A stretch of 64,000 bases of DNA from Candidatus Brocadia pituitae (lineage in GTDB: Bacteria; Planctomycetota; Brocadiia; Brocadiales; Brocadiaceae): contig AP021856.1 of the NCBI GenBank assembly GCA_017347445.1, positions 2,302,613 to 2,366,612 of the forward strand. Direction: 5' to 3'. The notes beneath the pieces are model-generated. The model was not told where the DNA came from and did no database searches. It was given only the letters and a program-made list of their open reading frames with translations. The position numbers and the translations under genes are program-made. Positions 28,615 through 37,115 of the stretch are shown piece after piece. Every line of letters starts with the position of its first letter. Position 1 is the first letter of the stretch.

Positions 28615-28690
28615 TGGTGCGCCCTGAAAGATTCGAACTTTCGACCCACTGATTAAGAGTCAGTTGCTCTACCAACTGAGCTAAGGGCGC
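28615..28690 (-). tRNA. tRNA-Lys (CTT)
   Basis: Acceptor GCGCCCT pairs with AGGGCGC. The D arm has TAGCTCAGTTGG, the anticodon loop reads CTCTTAA (anticodon CTT), and the T arm has AAGTTCGAATCTT. The 3' CCA is encoded (28615-28617). Confidence 0.96.
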
Positions 28691-28734
28691 ACTTTTTAAT
28701 GATTTGACGAAAACCCGTATCGGATTATTTACAA

Positions 28735-28808
28735 CGCGCCCGGCAGGACTTGAACCTGCAACCGTTGGATTCGAAGTCCACCACTCTATCCAATTGAGCT
28801 ACGAGCGC
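28735..28808 (-). tRNA. tRNA-Arg (TCG), no encoded CCA
   Basis: Acceptor GCGCTCG pairs with CGGGCGC. The anticodon loop CTTCGAA gives TCG. The T arm has CAGGTTCAAGTCCTG. Unlike the other three tRNAs in this group, the 3' flank reads GTTG and not CCA, so the CCA end must be added enzymatically. Confidence 0.95.
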
Positions 28809-29072
28809 AGAAATCTACGCGTAATGAAAAAAAGATAAAATCAGATGGAACAAAGATAACAATATCAACAAAAATTTACAAGTTATGAATTATAATTATT
28901 TTTATAAAAAAGTCAACTGCATTATACCCTGCAAAACACACAAGGGATTTTTACGGATAAATAACAGAAAGATTTTTTGTCAAATCAACGCTTTTGCCAG
29001 CGAGCTTCTTCATAATATGAAATCCAAAATATTCTATGTTGCCGAAGAGGATTCTTGTATAATACAAAAACG

Positions 29073-30059
29073 ATGAAACATAAATACTTTCTTCTTATTT
29101 CGGCCGCTATTTTGATTTTCTGTCTCGCCTTTACTTCCGGCTGCAGTTTTATATCCATTTCCCTGTTACCATCAATCGAACCACTCAGGGAAACCACAGT
29201 CTCGGGAAGTGGGAAAGAAAAAATCCTTATTATAGATATTTCTGGCATTATTTCTGAAGAGCGGCAACGAGGCTTCGTGGGAATCTCTGAAGATCCTGAT
29301 ATGGTTGCCCGCATCAAAGAAGAACTAAAAATGGCAACCAGAGATAAACATGTGAAAGCTATCATCCTCCGTATTAATAGCCCGGGCGGCACCGTAACCG
29401 CATCCGACATGATTTATCATGAAATCGTGCAATTCAAGAAAAATACTGCTATAAAAGTCGTTGCGTGCATCATGGATTTAGGGGCATCAGGTGGTTACTA
29501 TGTGGCCGCCTCCGCAGACAGGATTATAGCCCATCCTACGACGGTTACCGGCAGCATTGGCGTTATCATGCTCAATCTTAGCGTTGAGGGGCTTCTCCAA
29601 AAGATTGGCATCGCGGACACATCCATTAAGACCGGTGAATACAAAGACATGGGCTCACCATTAAAAACGATGACGGAAGAGGAAAGAAGGATATTCCAAG
29701 GCATAATGGATAGCCTGTATGAAAGATTTTTGACAGCCATTTCTGAGAATAGAAAGGAACTACCCCTGGAAAAACTAAGATCACTTGCCGATGGTAGGAT
29801 TTATACTGCCCAGCAAGCATTAGAAAACGGGCTTATTGATCAGATTGGGTATCTCGATGAAGCCGTTGCGCTGGCAAAGAAAGAATCAGGTCTTACTGGG
29901 GCACGTGTTATCACATATCACAGACCCAGAGTTTATAAGAATAATATTTATTCGCAGCTCAGCAATACCGGTTTTGGCACCATCAATCTTCTCAACATCG
30001 ACTTAAAAACATTTATTCATTCAGGTACACCTTCATTTCTGTATCTCTGGGCACCGTAA
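29073..30059 (+). CDS. sppA: signal peptide peptidase SppA (short form)
   Basis: From the ATG at 29073 (MKHKYFL) it is 328 residues. An N-terminal hydrophobic segment ends in TSGC, a possible lipoprotein cleavage site. The catalytic Ser is in LGASGGYYVA and the Lys dyad partner in KTGEYKDMGSP, as in 36-kDa-type SppA of the S49 family. It degrades leftover signal peptides at the membrane. The frame is open six codons further upstream (29055). Its 3' end runs 27 bp into a transposase remnant on the other strand. Confidence 0.93.
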   Translation: MKHKYFLLISAAILIFCLAFTSGCSFISISLLPSIEPLRETTVSGSGKEKILIIDISGIISEERQRGFVGISEDPDMVARIKEELKMATRDKHVKAIILRINSPGGTVTASDMIYHEIVQFKKNTAIKVVACIMDLGASGGYYVAASADRIIAHPTTVTGSIGVIMLNLSVEGLLQKIGIADTSIKTGEYKDMGSPLKTMTEEERRIFQGIMDSLYERFLTAISENRKELPLEKLRSLADGRIYTAQQALENGLIDQIGYLDEAVALAKKESGLTGARVITYHRPRVYKNNIYSQLSNTGFGTINLLNIDLKTFIHSGTPSFLYLWAP

Positions 30060-30440
30060 AAACAAATCACATACCAAAAACTTCCCGTTCACAAGAGATG
30101 CAGTCGTTGTCACAGAAATCAGATTGACAATCGTTTCATAATCCCAAAGCGACTCACAGCGCCAATTCGATGAGATGAACGAGAACAACCTATGCTCTAC
30201 CTTGTTCCATTTGCTGGTACCAGGCGGAAAGTGACAGACGGAAATTGAAAGGCCTGTCTCATACGAGAACTTCTGCGACTCCAATTTCCAAAGCCACAGA
30301 CGCAAACCATTGCTCCTTCCTCCATCCGCCGTAATGAGCAACATCTGCGCATCTGAATACAAAGCTTGGTCTCGTGACGCCATCACCATCGTATTGATGT
30401 TACCGCAAATGCCCCAGGCATGATTGCCCTCGGAGACGCC
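30033..30440 (-). pseudogene. ISAzo13-like transposase remnant (C-terminal part)
   Basis: A 118-codon frame (from 30389) contains LLITADGGRSNG and CHFPPGTSKWNKVEHRLFSF, hallmarks of the DDE domain of ISAzo13-type transposases common in planctomycetes. The N-terminal two thirds are missing and the end after VTTTA is scrambled. Weak similarity continues upstream to about 30440. No terminal repeats were seen. It is a decayed insertion-sequence relic. Confidence 0.8.
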
Positions 30441-30452
30441 TACGTACCCTAA

Positions 30453-30837
30453 TTAATGGGCTTCATTTGTGGCCATGAGACGACGACTGAGCTCATCAAG
30501 CAGTATCACTCGTCCTTTTTTTATATTGTTACTATCAGCATTCGTTATCCGGATATTGGTGCCAGAAATCGTATTATTGAAAGCCCGTGGTAAAGGTATA
30601 CCTGCTGTGGATTGTTGTCTCATACCATTGCTTGAGTCTTTTAAATCGTGCATACTCCTGGCCGGTATTTTCATCCGAAGCAGTGAATGCAAAGAAAGGG
30701 TTTAGCCTGTTGCGGGGATTAGAGGGGAATAGCGTTTCTCGCGAAGTGATGAATTTTTTAAAAGATCCTGCCATGGCCGTAATAGTGGTAAATAAAATGT
30801 ATGTAATAAGAAATGAAATATCCTTGGAGACTTTCAT
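30453..30837 (-). pseudogene. decayed YVTN/NHL-type beta-propeller gene (copy 1)
   Basis: From 30837 a frame of 87 codons encodes a signal peptide (MKVSKDISFLITYILFTT...), then NPFFAFTASDENTG and WYETTIHSRYTF, and stops at 30574. The next frame carries SGTNIRITNADSNN, which resembles the repeat core (GTNIWVTN..SNN) of YVTN beta propellers. So the gene is frameshifted and cut short. It closely resembles 41019-41473, and both lie next to copies of the same membrane gene. Confidence 0.65.
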
Positions 30838-30862
30838 TGTTTCTCCTTTTATGTAAAGATGG

Positions 30863-31429
30863 TTACGGAGGTGACATGATCTCGATTTCCTGCAGTACCG
30901 GAATAACGATCTTACCAACGTATCTAAATGACTCCAGAAGCGTGAAAAAGAAGACACCGACCGCTATGGCAATAATAACTGCTCCTGCCCAATGCTGAAA
31001 ACGAAACCGTTTCAATGAAGGAGCAAAAGCAATCAGGCCAAATACAGATGAAAGCACCGTTATTGCGTCCAGACTTGCCCGTTGCCAGTAAAGGCCTCCC
31101 AAATGCAACCACATTCCAAACTCATCAAATGTTAATGCCATACCGCTTCCATAAACTATCGCAACTATTTCTAAGTTTCTCCCAATCGGATGCCAAAACA
31201 ACAGATATGCACCTACACCAGCAAGGAGAAAAATACCGTAGTTAAGATGGTGAACGTGTGTTCCGCCCAGATGCAAGTAAAGATCGGGTATTCTCCTTGA
31301 CATAATCAAAAAGACAAGCACTCGAGTCACGATGAACGTCAAGATGAAGGTAACAAGCACCAGCCGAGCCAGGTGGGGGGAAATTCGAGGTGGCACATTA
31401 TTCTTTACGTTATAAGACATCAGCAACAA
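30863..31429 (-). CDS. integral membrane protein of unknown function
   Basis: A 188-residue protein with about five membrane segments. Conserved-looking polar features are HLGGTHVHHLNYG (about residues 53-65) and FDEFGMWLHLGG (about 101-112). These recall metal-binding or catalytic histidines but match no function I can name. Its start overlaps the end of the MprF-like gene by 20 bp, so the two are translationally coupled and may work together at the membrane. A truncated relative of its C-terminus lies at 41499-41690. Confidence 0.75.
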   Translation of the reverse strand: MLLMSYNVKNNVPPRISPHLARLVLVTFILTFIVTRVLVFLIMSRRIPDLYLHLGGTHVHHLNYGIFLLAGVGAYLLFWHPIGRNLEIVAIVYGSGMALTFDEFGMWLHLGGLYWQRASLDAITVLSSVFGLIAFAPSLKRFRFQHWAGAVIIAIAVGVFFFTLLESFRYVGKIVIPVLQEIEIMSPP

Positions 31430-33965
31430 CTCCTTTTGGACTTTTCGAGATAAGAAAAGCGATGTTGGTAAGAATACGTGGTAGTTTTAAACCACCCGGC
31501 AATGCAAGATATTTCGGTTCCCATTCAGGATCGAACTTTTCTTTGTACCGCCGTAAACCCTGAAAATTATAAAAATGTTCCCCGTGACGGAAAACCAACG
31601 ATCCAAGCCTGTTCCATAGTGGCGCAAGTGCATACTCCTCAAGTCCAGAGAGAGGCGCCATTCCCATGTTAAACCACGTATATCCTTCCTGTTTTCCCCA
31701 CAACATGAGCTGGACGAACAGATATTCCATAACACCGTTTGCAGCGCCGGTAAGGTATCGCATGAGATCCCCGGAGAGTTCTTCTTTCTCAGCTCCTTGC
31801 CAGATATTCATGAAGGCAATGATTTTGCCATTCTTTCGTACTATCCCAGCGGGGTGATGTTTCAGGTACTCTATATTGAAGAACCCTATGCTGAATCCTT
31901 TCTCTTTGATGTTTTTTCCCAACAGCCACTCGTCTGATATTGCCTTGAGTTCCGGCAGTAAAGACGGTATTGCAGCAGTTGGGATTAACTCAAATGTATA
32001 ACCCTCTTTCTCAATCCGATTACAGGTGTGGCGTAACCCCTTCCGGGTGGATCCTTCAAGAGAAAAAGTTGCCAAGGGGACACGAGCCTCTTCTCCAAGC
32101 TTAAGCAATGTTAGACCGAGGTCGATATAGATATGGAGATTCCTCCGTTCTATTTCATAGAAGACCGTCCATCCATCATGACAATCGCATATCTCACGGA
32201 ATTTCCAGATCAGTTCAGGCATTTCATCTTCTGGGCCGACAGGGTCACCCAGTGCCACCCAACTTCTGCCATTGATAGCGTACATTATAAATGCCGTCCT
32301 GCGTTCGTTCACCAGGAATAATTTATCCCCAAGCAGGGCAAAGTTTGCGTATGTCTTTCTTGAATTTTTCACTATAGTACGGACTCTTTCTAAGTCGATC
32401 ATTAGTGAAAGCGAGGGCTTTGAGAATGCTGGATGTAGGAGTTTTAACACGGCAAAAAAAAGCGCCACGGTTACAACTCCCACAGTGGCACGGAGAAATC
32501 GTGGCGCATCACCCGACAGGCTGAAATGCCACCATAACTCATTGGAATACGCAACATGCTTGTGACAGAAGAATCCCAACCAGACTGAGCAGAGCATAAC
32601 AATAACGATAGTTGCGACCCAGCGAGCAGTAAACGGCTCATTGATGAGAGATGTCTTGCGATAAAAATGACGACGTGAAGGCAGGAACGCGGATAACATG
32701 ATTACTAAAACAACTGCCTCCTCATAGTCAAAACCTTTGAGCAGTGAAAAGACAATTCCTGCAATAAGAAGTGCAACGGTAAAGGGATATGCGGCATTAA
32801 GTCTGCGTCGCAGACCCCATGATAAGAAGAGAAGCAAAACGCCGACAAGACTTCCCAAAAAGTGAGAGATTTCCATAACCGGTAATGGGAGTAGCGCTCT
32901 GAGCCACATCATACGAATGTTTACTTCGGGGGTTGCTCCGGAAAAGAGAAGAATGGCGCCACCAACGAGAGAAGTAATGGAGAGTACCGTTGGTACAATC
33001 TCTGGTGTCCATTGTCCAAAGATACGGGCAAACAGTCTGAATACCTCTTTTTTCTGAAGGAGCTCGTGGATACTAAGCAACACTGTGGCGATACAGATAG
33101 GCAGTAAATAGTATATTCCACGGAAGACTAAAAGCGATCCAAGGATGGAAGAAGCCGGTAGCGTGGGCGAGAGGAAGATGATGAATACTGTTTCAATAAT
33201 CCCAAGTCCGCCGGGAACCTGGCTTATTAACGCTGCTACCTGTGACAGAACAAAGATACCAAGAAACCTGGGATAAGACAGTTTTTCAACAGAGGGAAGC
33301 AAGACATAGAGCACGCTTCCGTTCAGTATCACATCAAGGCATGCAATTACTGTTGCAGAAAGAGAGAACTTGAGAGAGGGAATAGAAAACGCCCATTTCA
33401 AAATCTTGAGAGGTCTCTTTCTCAGGGCGCTGCATAACAGGTACCCTGTAACAAAAACAAGAAAAAGTATCCCAAGGTGCGGTTCAGAGACAAAACGGAG
33501 GTGCATCAATGCAGGAATTTCTAATGGCTCTAAAAGAAAAACGACTCCACCTGTGGCGAAGATGCCCAGCCAATAGCTTAAACCACAGAAGACAACCATT
33601 TTTGTTACCTCTATTGCAGAAAGCCCCCATGCCGGGTATAGCCGGTAACGAATTGCGGCGTGCATAGGTGTCCCGACGCTATTGCCGAAGGCATAACCAA
33701 TGAAACCTGCCGTGGCAAACTTACCATACCCGAGCGGATGGTGTACATAGCGAAGTGCAACGGAGTCATACCCTATCAGTACTAAATAACTAAGCACGGT
33801 AAGTAAAAGAGCGCTGAGAATGTAGTAAACCGGGATTGCTTTCAGTTGACGTACTATATCATGATAATGGTATTCTTTTAATTCATAATAGAGCACATAT
33901 AGTGCAACGGCGAAGAGTAAAATGCCACATAGGGAGCCGAGACTATGGAGAAGCTTTTTTTTCAT
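31410..33965 (-). CDS. MprF-like bifunctional membrane protein (flippase plus aminoacyl-PG synthase domain)
   Basis: An 851-residue protein. The N-terminal 530 residues hold about 13-14 membrane segments, including the LPG_synthase_TM flippase domain with QVPGGLGIIETVFI. The C-terminal 300 residues are a DUF2156 GNAT-like catalytic domain: YAINGRSWVALGDPVGP, LEGSTRKGLRH and FNMGMAPLSG. MprF proteins transfer Lys or Ala from tRNA to phosphatidylglycerol and flip it outward, giving resistance to cationic peptides. The amino acid used here is unknown. The small membrane gene downstream overlaps it by 20 bp. Confidence 0.88.
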   Translation of the reverse strand: MKKKLLHSLGSLCGILLFAVALYVLYYELKEYHYHDIVRQLKAIPVYYILSALLLTVLSYLVLIGYDSVALRYVHHPLGYGKFATAGFIGYAFGNSVGTPMHAAIRYRLYPAWGLSAIEVTKMVVFCGLSYWLGIFATGGVVFLLEPLEIPALMHLRFVSEPHLGILFLVFVTGYLLCSALRKRPLKILKWAFSIPSLKFSLSATVIACLDVILNGSVLYVLLPSVEKLSYPRFLGIFVLSQVAALISQVPGGLGIIETVFIIFLSPTLPASSILGSLLVFRGIYYLLPICIATVLLSIHELLQKKEVFRLFARIFGQWTPEIVPTVLSITSLVGGAILLFSGATPEVNIRMMWLRALLPLPVMEISHFLGSLVGVLLLFLSWGLRRRLNAAYPFTVALLIAGIVFSLLKGFDYEEAVVLVIMLSAFLPSRRHFYRKTSLINEPFTARWVATIVIVMLCSVWLGFFCHKHVAYSNELWWHFSLSGDAPRFLRATVGVVTVALFFAVLKLLHPAFSKPSLSLMIDLERVRTIVKNSRKTYANFALLGDKLFLVNERRTAFIMYAINGRSWVALGDPVGPEDEMPELIWKFREICDCHDGWTVFYEIERRNLHIYIDLGLTLLKLGEEARVPLATFSLEGSTRKGLRHTCNRIEKEGYTFELIPTAAIPSLLPELKAISDEWLLGKNIKEKGFSIGFFNIEYLKHHPAGIVRKNGKIIAFMNIWQGAEKEELSGDLMRYLTGAANGVMEYLFVQLMLWGKQEGYTWFNMGMAPLSGLEEYALAPLWNRLGSLVFRHGEHFYNFQGLRRYKEKFDPEWEPKYLALPGGLKLPRILTNIAFLISKSPKGVVADVL

Positions 33966-34083
33966 ATGCGAATAGGTAATTCAGACATGAATCTGCAATA
34001 GCAAGACAAACCTCTTTTGAACGCAACCCTTCGTAAATACAATATAAACTATCTGAAACGTGCACATAGATTAGTATTGCTTG

Positions 34084-36066
34084 CTAATCTGCATTGGTTG
34101 CATACTTGAGGCCGAAGTTGGTATCGTCATAATAGCCGATATGCGCCTTGCCTAATGTGTCCACGGCGATGGAGGCATACTCGCCTACACTTCCACCACT
34201 GTCTATAGTTTTGGTTGCCCATAAACCGGAAGCATTGGTTGCATACTTGAGGTCAAAGTTAGTACTGTCATAATAGCTGATGTGTGTCTTGCCCGATGTG
34301 TCCACGGCGATGGAGGTGTATCCACCTACATTTCCACTGCTGTCTACAGTCTTGGTTGCCCACGAACCAGAGGTATTTGTGGCATACTTGAGATCGCCAT
34401 GAGTATAATCATAATAACTCATGTGCACCTTGCCTGATGTGTCTATTGCTATGGAGGTAAACTGCCCGACATCACCATCGCTATCAATAGTCTTGATTGT
34501 CCATGAGCCAGCAGCGTTCGTGGCATTGGTGGCATATTTAAGGACATTTTTTGTGTCGTCATAATAGCTTATATGCACCCTGCCGGACACATCGACTGTT
34601 ATAGCGGTATGCTCTCCTACATTTCCATTACTATCAATGGTCTTGGTTCTCCACGAACCTGAAGTATTCGTAGCGTACTTGAGGTCTTCGTTCGTGCAAT
34701 CATAATAGCTTATGTGTGTCTTACCAGACGCGTCCACTTTAATGGCGGTAAACTCTCCTACATTTCCATTGCTATCAACAATCTCGGTTATCCACGAACC
34801 AGAGGCATTGATGGCATATCTGAGATCACCATTTTTGCTATCATAATAGCTTATGTGTACTTTGTCTGATGTGTCCACGGCAATGGAGGTATACCCGCCT
34901 ACATTTCCGCTACTGTCTATAGTTTTGGTTACCCATGAACCGGAAGTATTGGTTGCATACTTGAGGGAGAAGTTAGTACTGTCATAATAGCTGATATGTA
35001 TCTTGCCTGCTGTGTCCACGGCAATGGATGCATACTCATATACATTTCCACCTCTGTCCACAGTTTCAGTTGTCCATAAACCAGGTGTATTGGTGGCATA
35101 CTTGATACTACCATTAATGCTGTCATAATAACTTATATACACATTGCCAGAGGTACCCACTGCTATGGAAGAATAACTACCAACATTTACATTCATAGCC
35201 ACAGGCTTTATTATCCATGTGCCAGTGGTATTGACAGCGTACCTGATGCTACCGTTAGTGATATCATAATAGCTGATGTGTGCCTTACCCGCTATGTCAA
35301 TTGTTATGGAGGAATATCCACCTATATTTCCGCTATTATCTACCGTAGTTGCTTTCCATACGCCAGAGGCATTGGTAGCGTATTTGAGGTTCTTGTTGGT
35401 AAGATCGTAATAGCTGATGTGAGTCTTGCCAGATACGTCGACTGTTATGGAGGTGTACTCACCCACCCATTCACTTTTGTCCACAGTTGCTGTTGACCAT
35501 GATCCAGAGGAATTCGTGGCATATTTGAGATTTTTTCTTGTGCGATCATAATAACTGATATGCACCTTACCCGATGTGTCTGCCGCTATGGAGGTATATG
35601 CCCCCACATCTCCGTTATTATCTACCGTAGTTGTTATCCATGCGCCAGAGGCATTTGTGGCATACTTGAGATCGCCGTTAATATCGTCATAATAACTGAG
35701 ATGTACCTTACTTGAGGTATCAAGCGCTATGGAAAGGTATCCACCTATTTTTCCACTGTTGTCCACAATAACGGTTATCCATGAGCCAGAGACATTAGTA
35801 GCATACTTGAGGTTTTTATTCATAAGATCGTAATAGCCGATGTGTGCCCTGCCCGATTTATCCATCGCTATTGAGGCACACCCGCCTACTCCCGGCAATG
35901 AATCCACTGTCATAATATGCCATTTACTACCGTCATGGTATGCATAGAAGAGACTGGTGCCGCCACAAACAATGTGAGGATGGCCATGAGCATCAAGAGC
36001 GAGTGCCCTTGAAGAAAAATTCTGGGAATATTTTTCTTTAACCACGGTCTCTGTCGTCCACGGTGC
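34084..36066 (-). repeat. 141-bp tandem repeat array, 14 units
   Basis: The DNA behind the repeat protein has a 141-bp period. Internal units share long identical stretches around the ATAGCTTAT/ATAATAGCTG segment that encodes SYYD, while the first and last units have drifted. This pattern fits expansion by unequal exchange in the centre of the array. Confidence 0.8.
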
Positions 36067-36156
36067 CGCTGATAATGCATTTACAACAAAAAGAAAATTG
36101 ATAAAAATTAGGGAAAAAGTTGATAAAGCCTTTTTGCTCAAAATCATTCCCGTCAT
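34084..36156 (-). CDS. secreted protein of fourteen 47-residue repeats (probable beta propeller)
   Basis: A 690-residue protein with a good ribosome binding site (AGGAGG) before the ATG and a signal peptide ending near LSA (residue 30). The rest is fourteen tandem units of 47 residues; the first is diverged. The consensus core is SIAVDTSGKVHISYYD followed by LKYATNASGSW. Unit 10-11 has a 3-residue insertion (ATNATNA). A repeat with an H-I-S-Y-Y-D strand resembles sialidase/BNR-type blades, and fourteen equals two seven-bladed propellers. Function is unknown; cell-surface or periplasmic binding is likely. Confidence 0.8.
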   Translation of the reverse strand: MTGMILSKKALSTFSLIFINFLFVVNALSAAPWTTETVVKEKYSQNFSSRALALDAHGHPHIVCGGTSLFYAYHDGSKWHIMTVDSLPGVGGCASIAMDKSGRAHIGYYDLMNKNLKYATNVSGSWITVIVDNSGKIGGYLSIALDTSSKVHLSYYDDINGDLKYATNASGAWITTTVDNNGDVGAYTSIAADTSGKVHISYYDRTRKNLKYATNSSGSWSTATVDKSEWVGEYTSITVDVSGKTHISYYDLTNKNLKYATNASGVWKATTVDNSGNIGGYSSITIDIAGKAHISYYDITNGSIRYAVNTTGTWIIKPVAMNVNVGSYSSIAVGTSGNVYISYYDSINGSIKYATNTPGLWTTETVDRGGNVYEYASIAVDTAGKIHISYYDSTNFSLKYATNTSGSWVTKTIDSSGNVGGYTSIAVDTSDKVHISYYDSKNGDLRYAINASGSWITEIVDSNGNVGEFTAIKVDASGKTHISYYDCTNEDLKYATNTSGSWRTKTIDSNGNVGEHTAITVDVSGRVHISYYDDTKNVLKYATNATNAAGSWTIKTIDSDGDVGQFTSIAIDTSGKVHMSYYDYTHGDLKYATNTSGSWATKTVDSSGNVGGYTSIAVDTSGKTHISYYDSTNFDLKYATNASGLWATKTIDSGGSVGEYASIAVDTLGKAHIGYYDDTNFGLKYATNAD

Positions 36157-36518
36157 TTGCGGCCTCCTATTAGTATTGTTGAATTATAATATCAAGATTC
36201 TCCGGACCCTTTTGTACGTGGTGAATGCTCAGACAGGTTGCATAGATCATTCGGGTAATAAATCTGTGCATTTATGAAACCTGTGATTGTATTTTTATGC
36301 AAACTCATGGTTAAAAATAATCAACAGAGAATTTTTTTATTATACATTTTAAAATAGGATAACTCACGTGATTTTTCTATAATATTTAAAAGTTTCAGGA
36401 AAAAAGTTCTTATCTGTGTTACGACAATTCGAGAAATACGAGTGCAAATATATTTAAGGTCATCGTAGGAATGAGTGGGTGAGATTTGCATTTTTGTATC
36501 TCAGGAAACATACACGTC

Positions 36519-36904
36519 AGAATCTTTAGGCTGAAAACTGGAATTGTAACACCGATAGTTTTTATTGGAGCAACTTCAGGGAGTTTTTTTTCAGATATGT
36601 CAGGAGTAGATAAGGCAACTTTTTCTGCACTTGGCTTAGTGAGCCTTTTGGCTGGGGCTGCTAACATCCCTATTGCTGCAAGTATTATGGCATTAGAATT
36701 ATTTGGCCCGAAGTTGGGACCATACGCTGCCATAGCATGCGTTGTTAGTTCTCTTATGACTGGTCATAGAAGTGTCTTTCCATCTCGGATGATCGATTTT
36801 AGGAAGTCTTCATTTATCACCTGGAAGCGGGAGAGGAGATTGAAGATGTAAAGGTACATGTTAAACCGAGAAGGAAAAGTTTGATAGGGATAGGTGACAG
36901 ATAG
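36519..36904 (+). pseudogene. ClC chloride channel remnant (C-terminal part, frameshifted)
   Basis: The translated segment contains KTGIVTPIVFIGATSGSFF, AGAANIPIAASIMALELFGP and GPYAAIACVVSSLMTGHRSV, which are the last helices of ClC-family chloride channels. The N-terminal three quarters are missing. After RKSSF a frameshift occurs; the other frame continues HLEAGEEIEDVKVHVKPR and stops at 36904. It is a dead gene fragment. The 36157-36485 stretch before it is the upstream region of the repeat protein and shows nothing else. Confidence 0.85.
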
Positions 36905-36961
36905 GTTTGTTGATTGGCAAAACAATTAAGGAAAAATTCACGAAGAGAAAAGATACGAGTT

Positions 36962-37053
36962 CATTACGGTAGGGGCAGGTTTCAAACCTGCCCCTACATA
37001 ACGACGGCATACCGTTGTCACTGTTGAAATTTTGCAAAAAACTAAATTGTTAC
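36962..37053. mobile_element. truncated MITE-like element
   Basis: It contains the inner palindrome (GGTAGGGGCAGGTTT ... AAACCTGCCCCTAC) and one intact terminal repeat (AAAAACTAAATTGTTAC), in the opposite order to the copies at 51.4 and 63.4 kb. The other terminal repeat is missing. It lies directly downstream of the ClC remnant. Confidence 0.7.
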
Positions 37054-37115
37054 GAAAAATGTACTTTTTATATTTCTTATACATTTCACCCCAGACTTTA
37101 CGAGATAAAAAATGT

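Noticed and set aside
34084-36066. Regularly spaced repeats that might suggest a CRISPR array
   Set aside because: The unit is 141 bp, lies fully inside one open frame and encodes a protein repeat; there are no unique spacers of 30-40 bp.
36419-36733. Minus-strand open frame of 104 codons
   Set aside because: It is antisense to the ClC remnant, whose plus-strand translation matches a known family.
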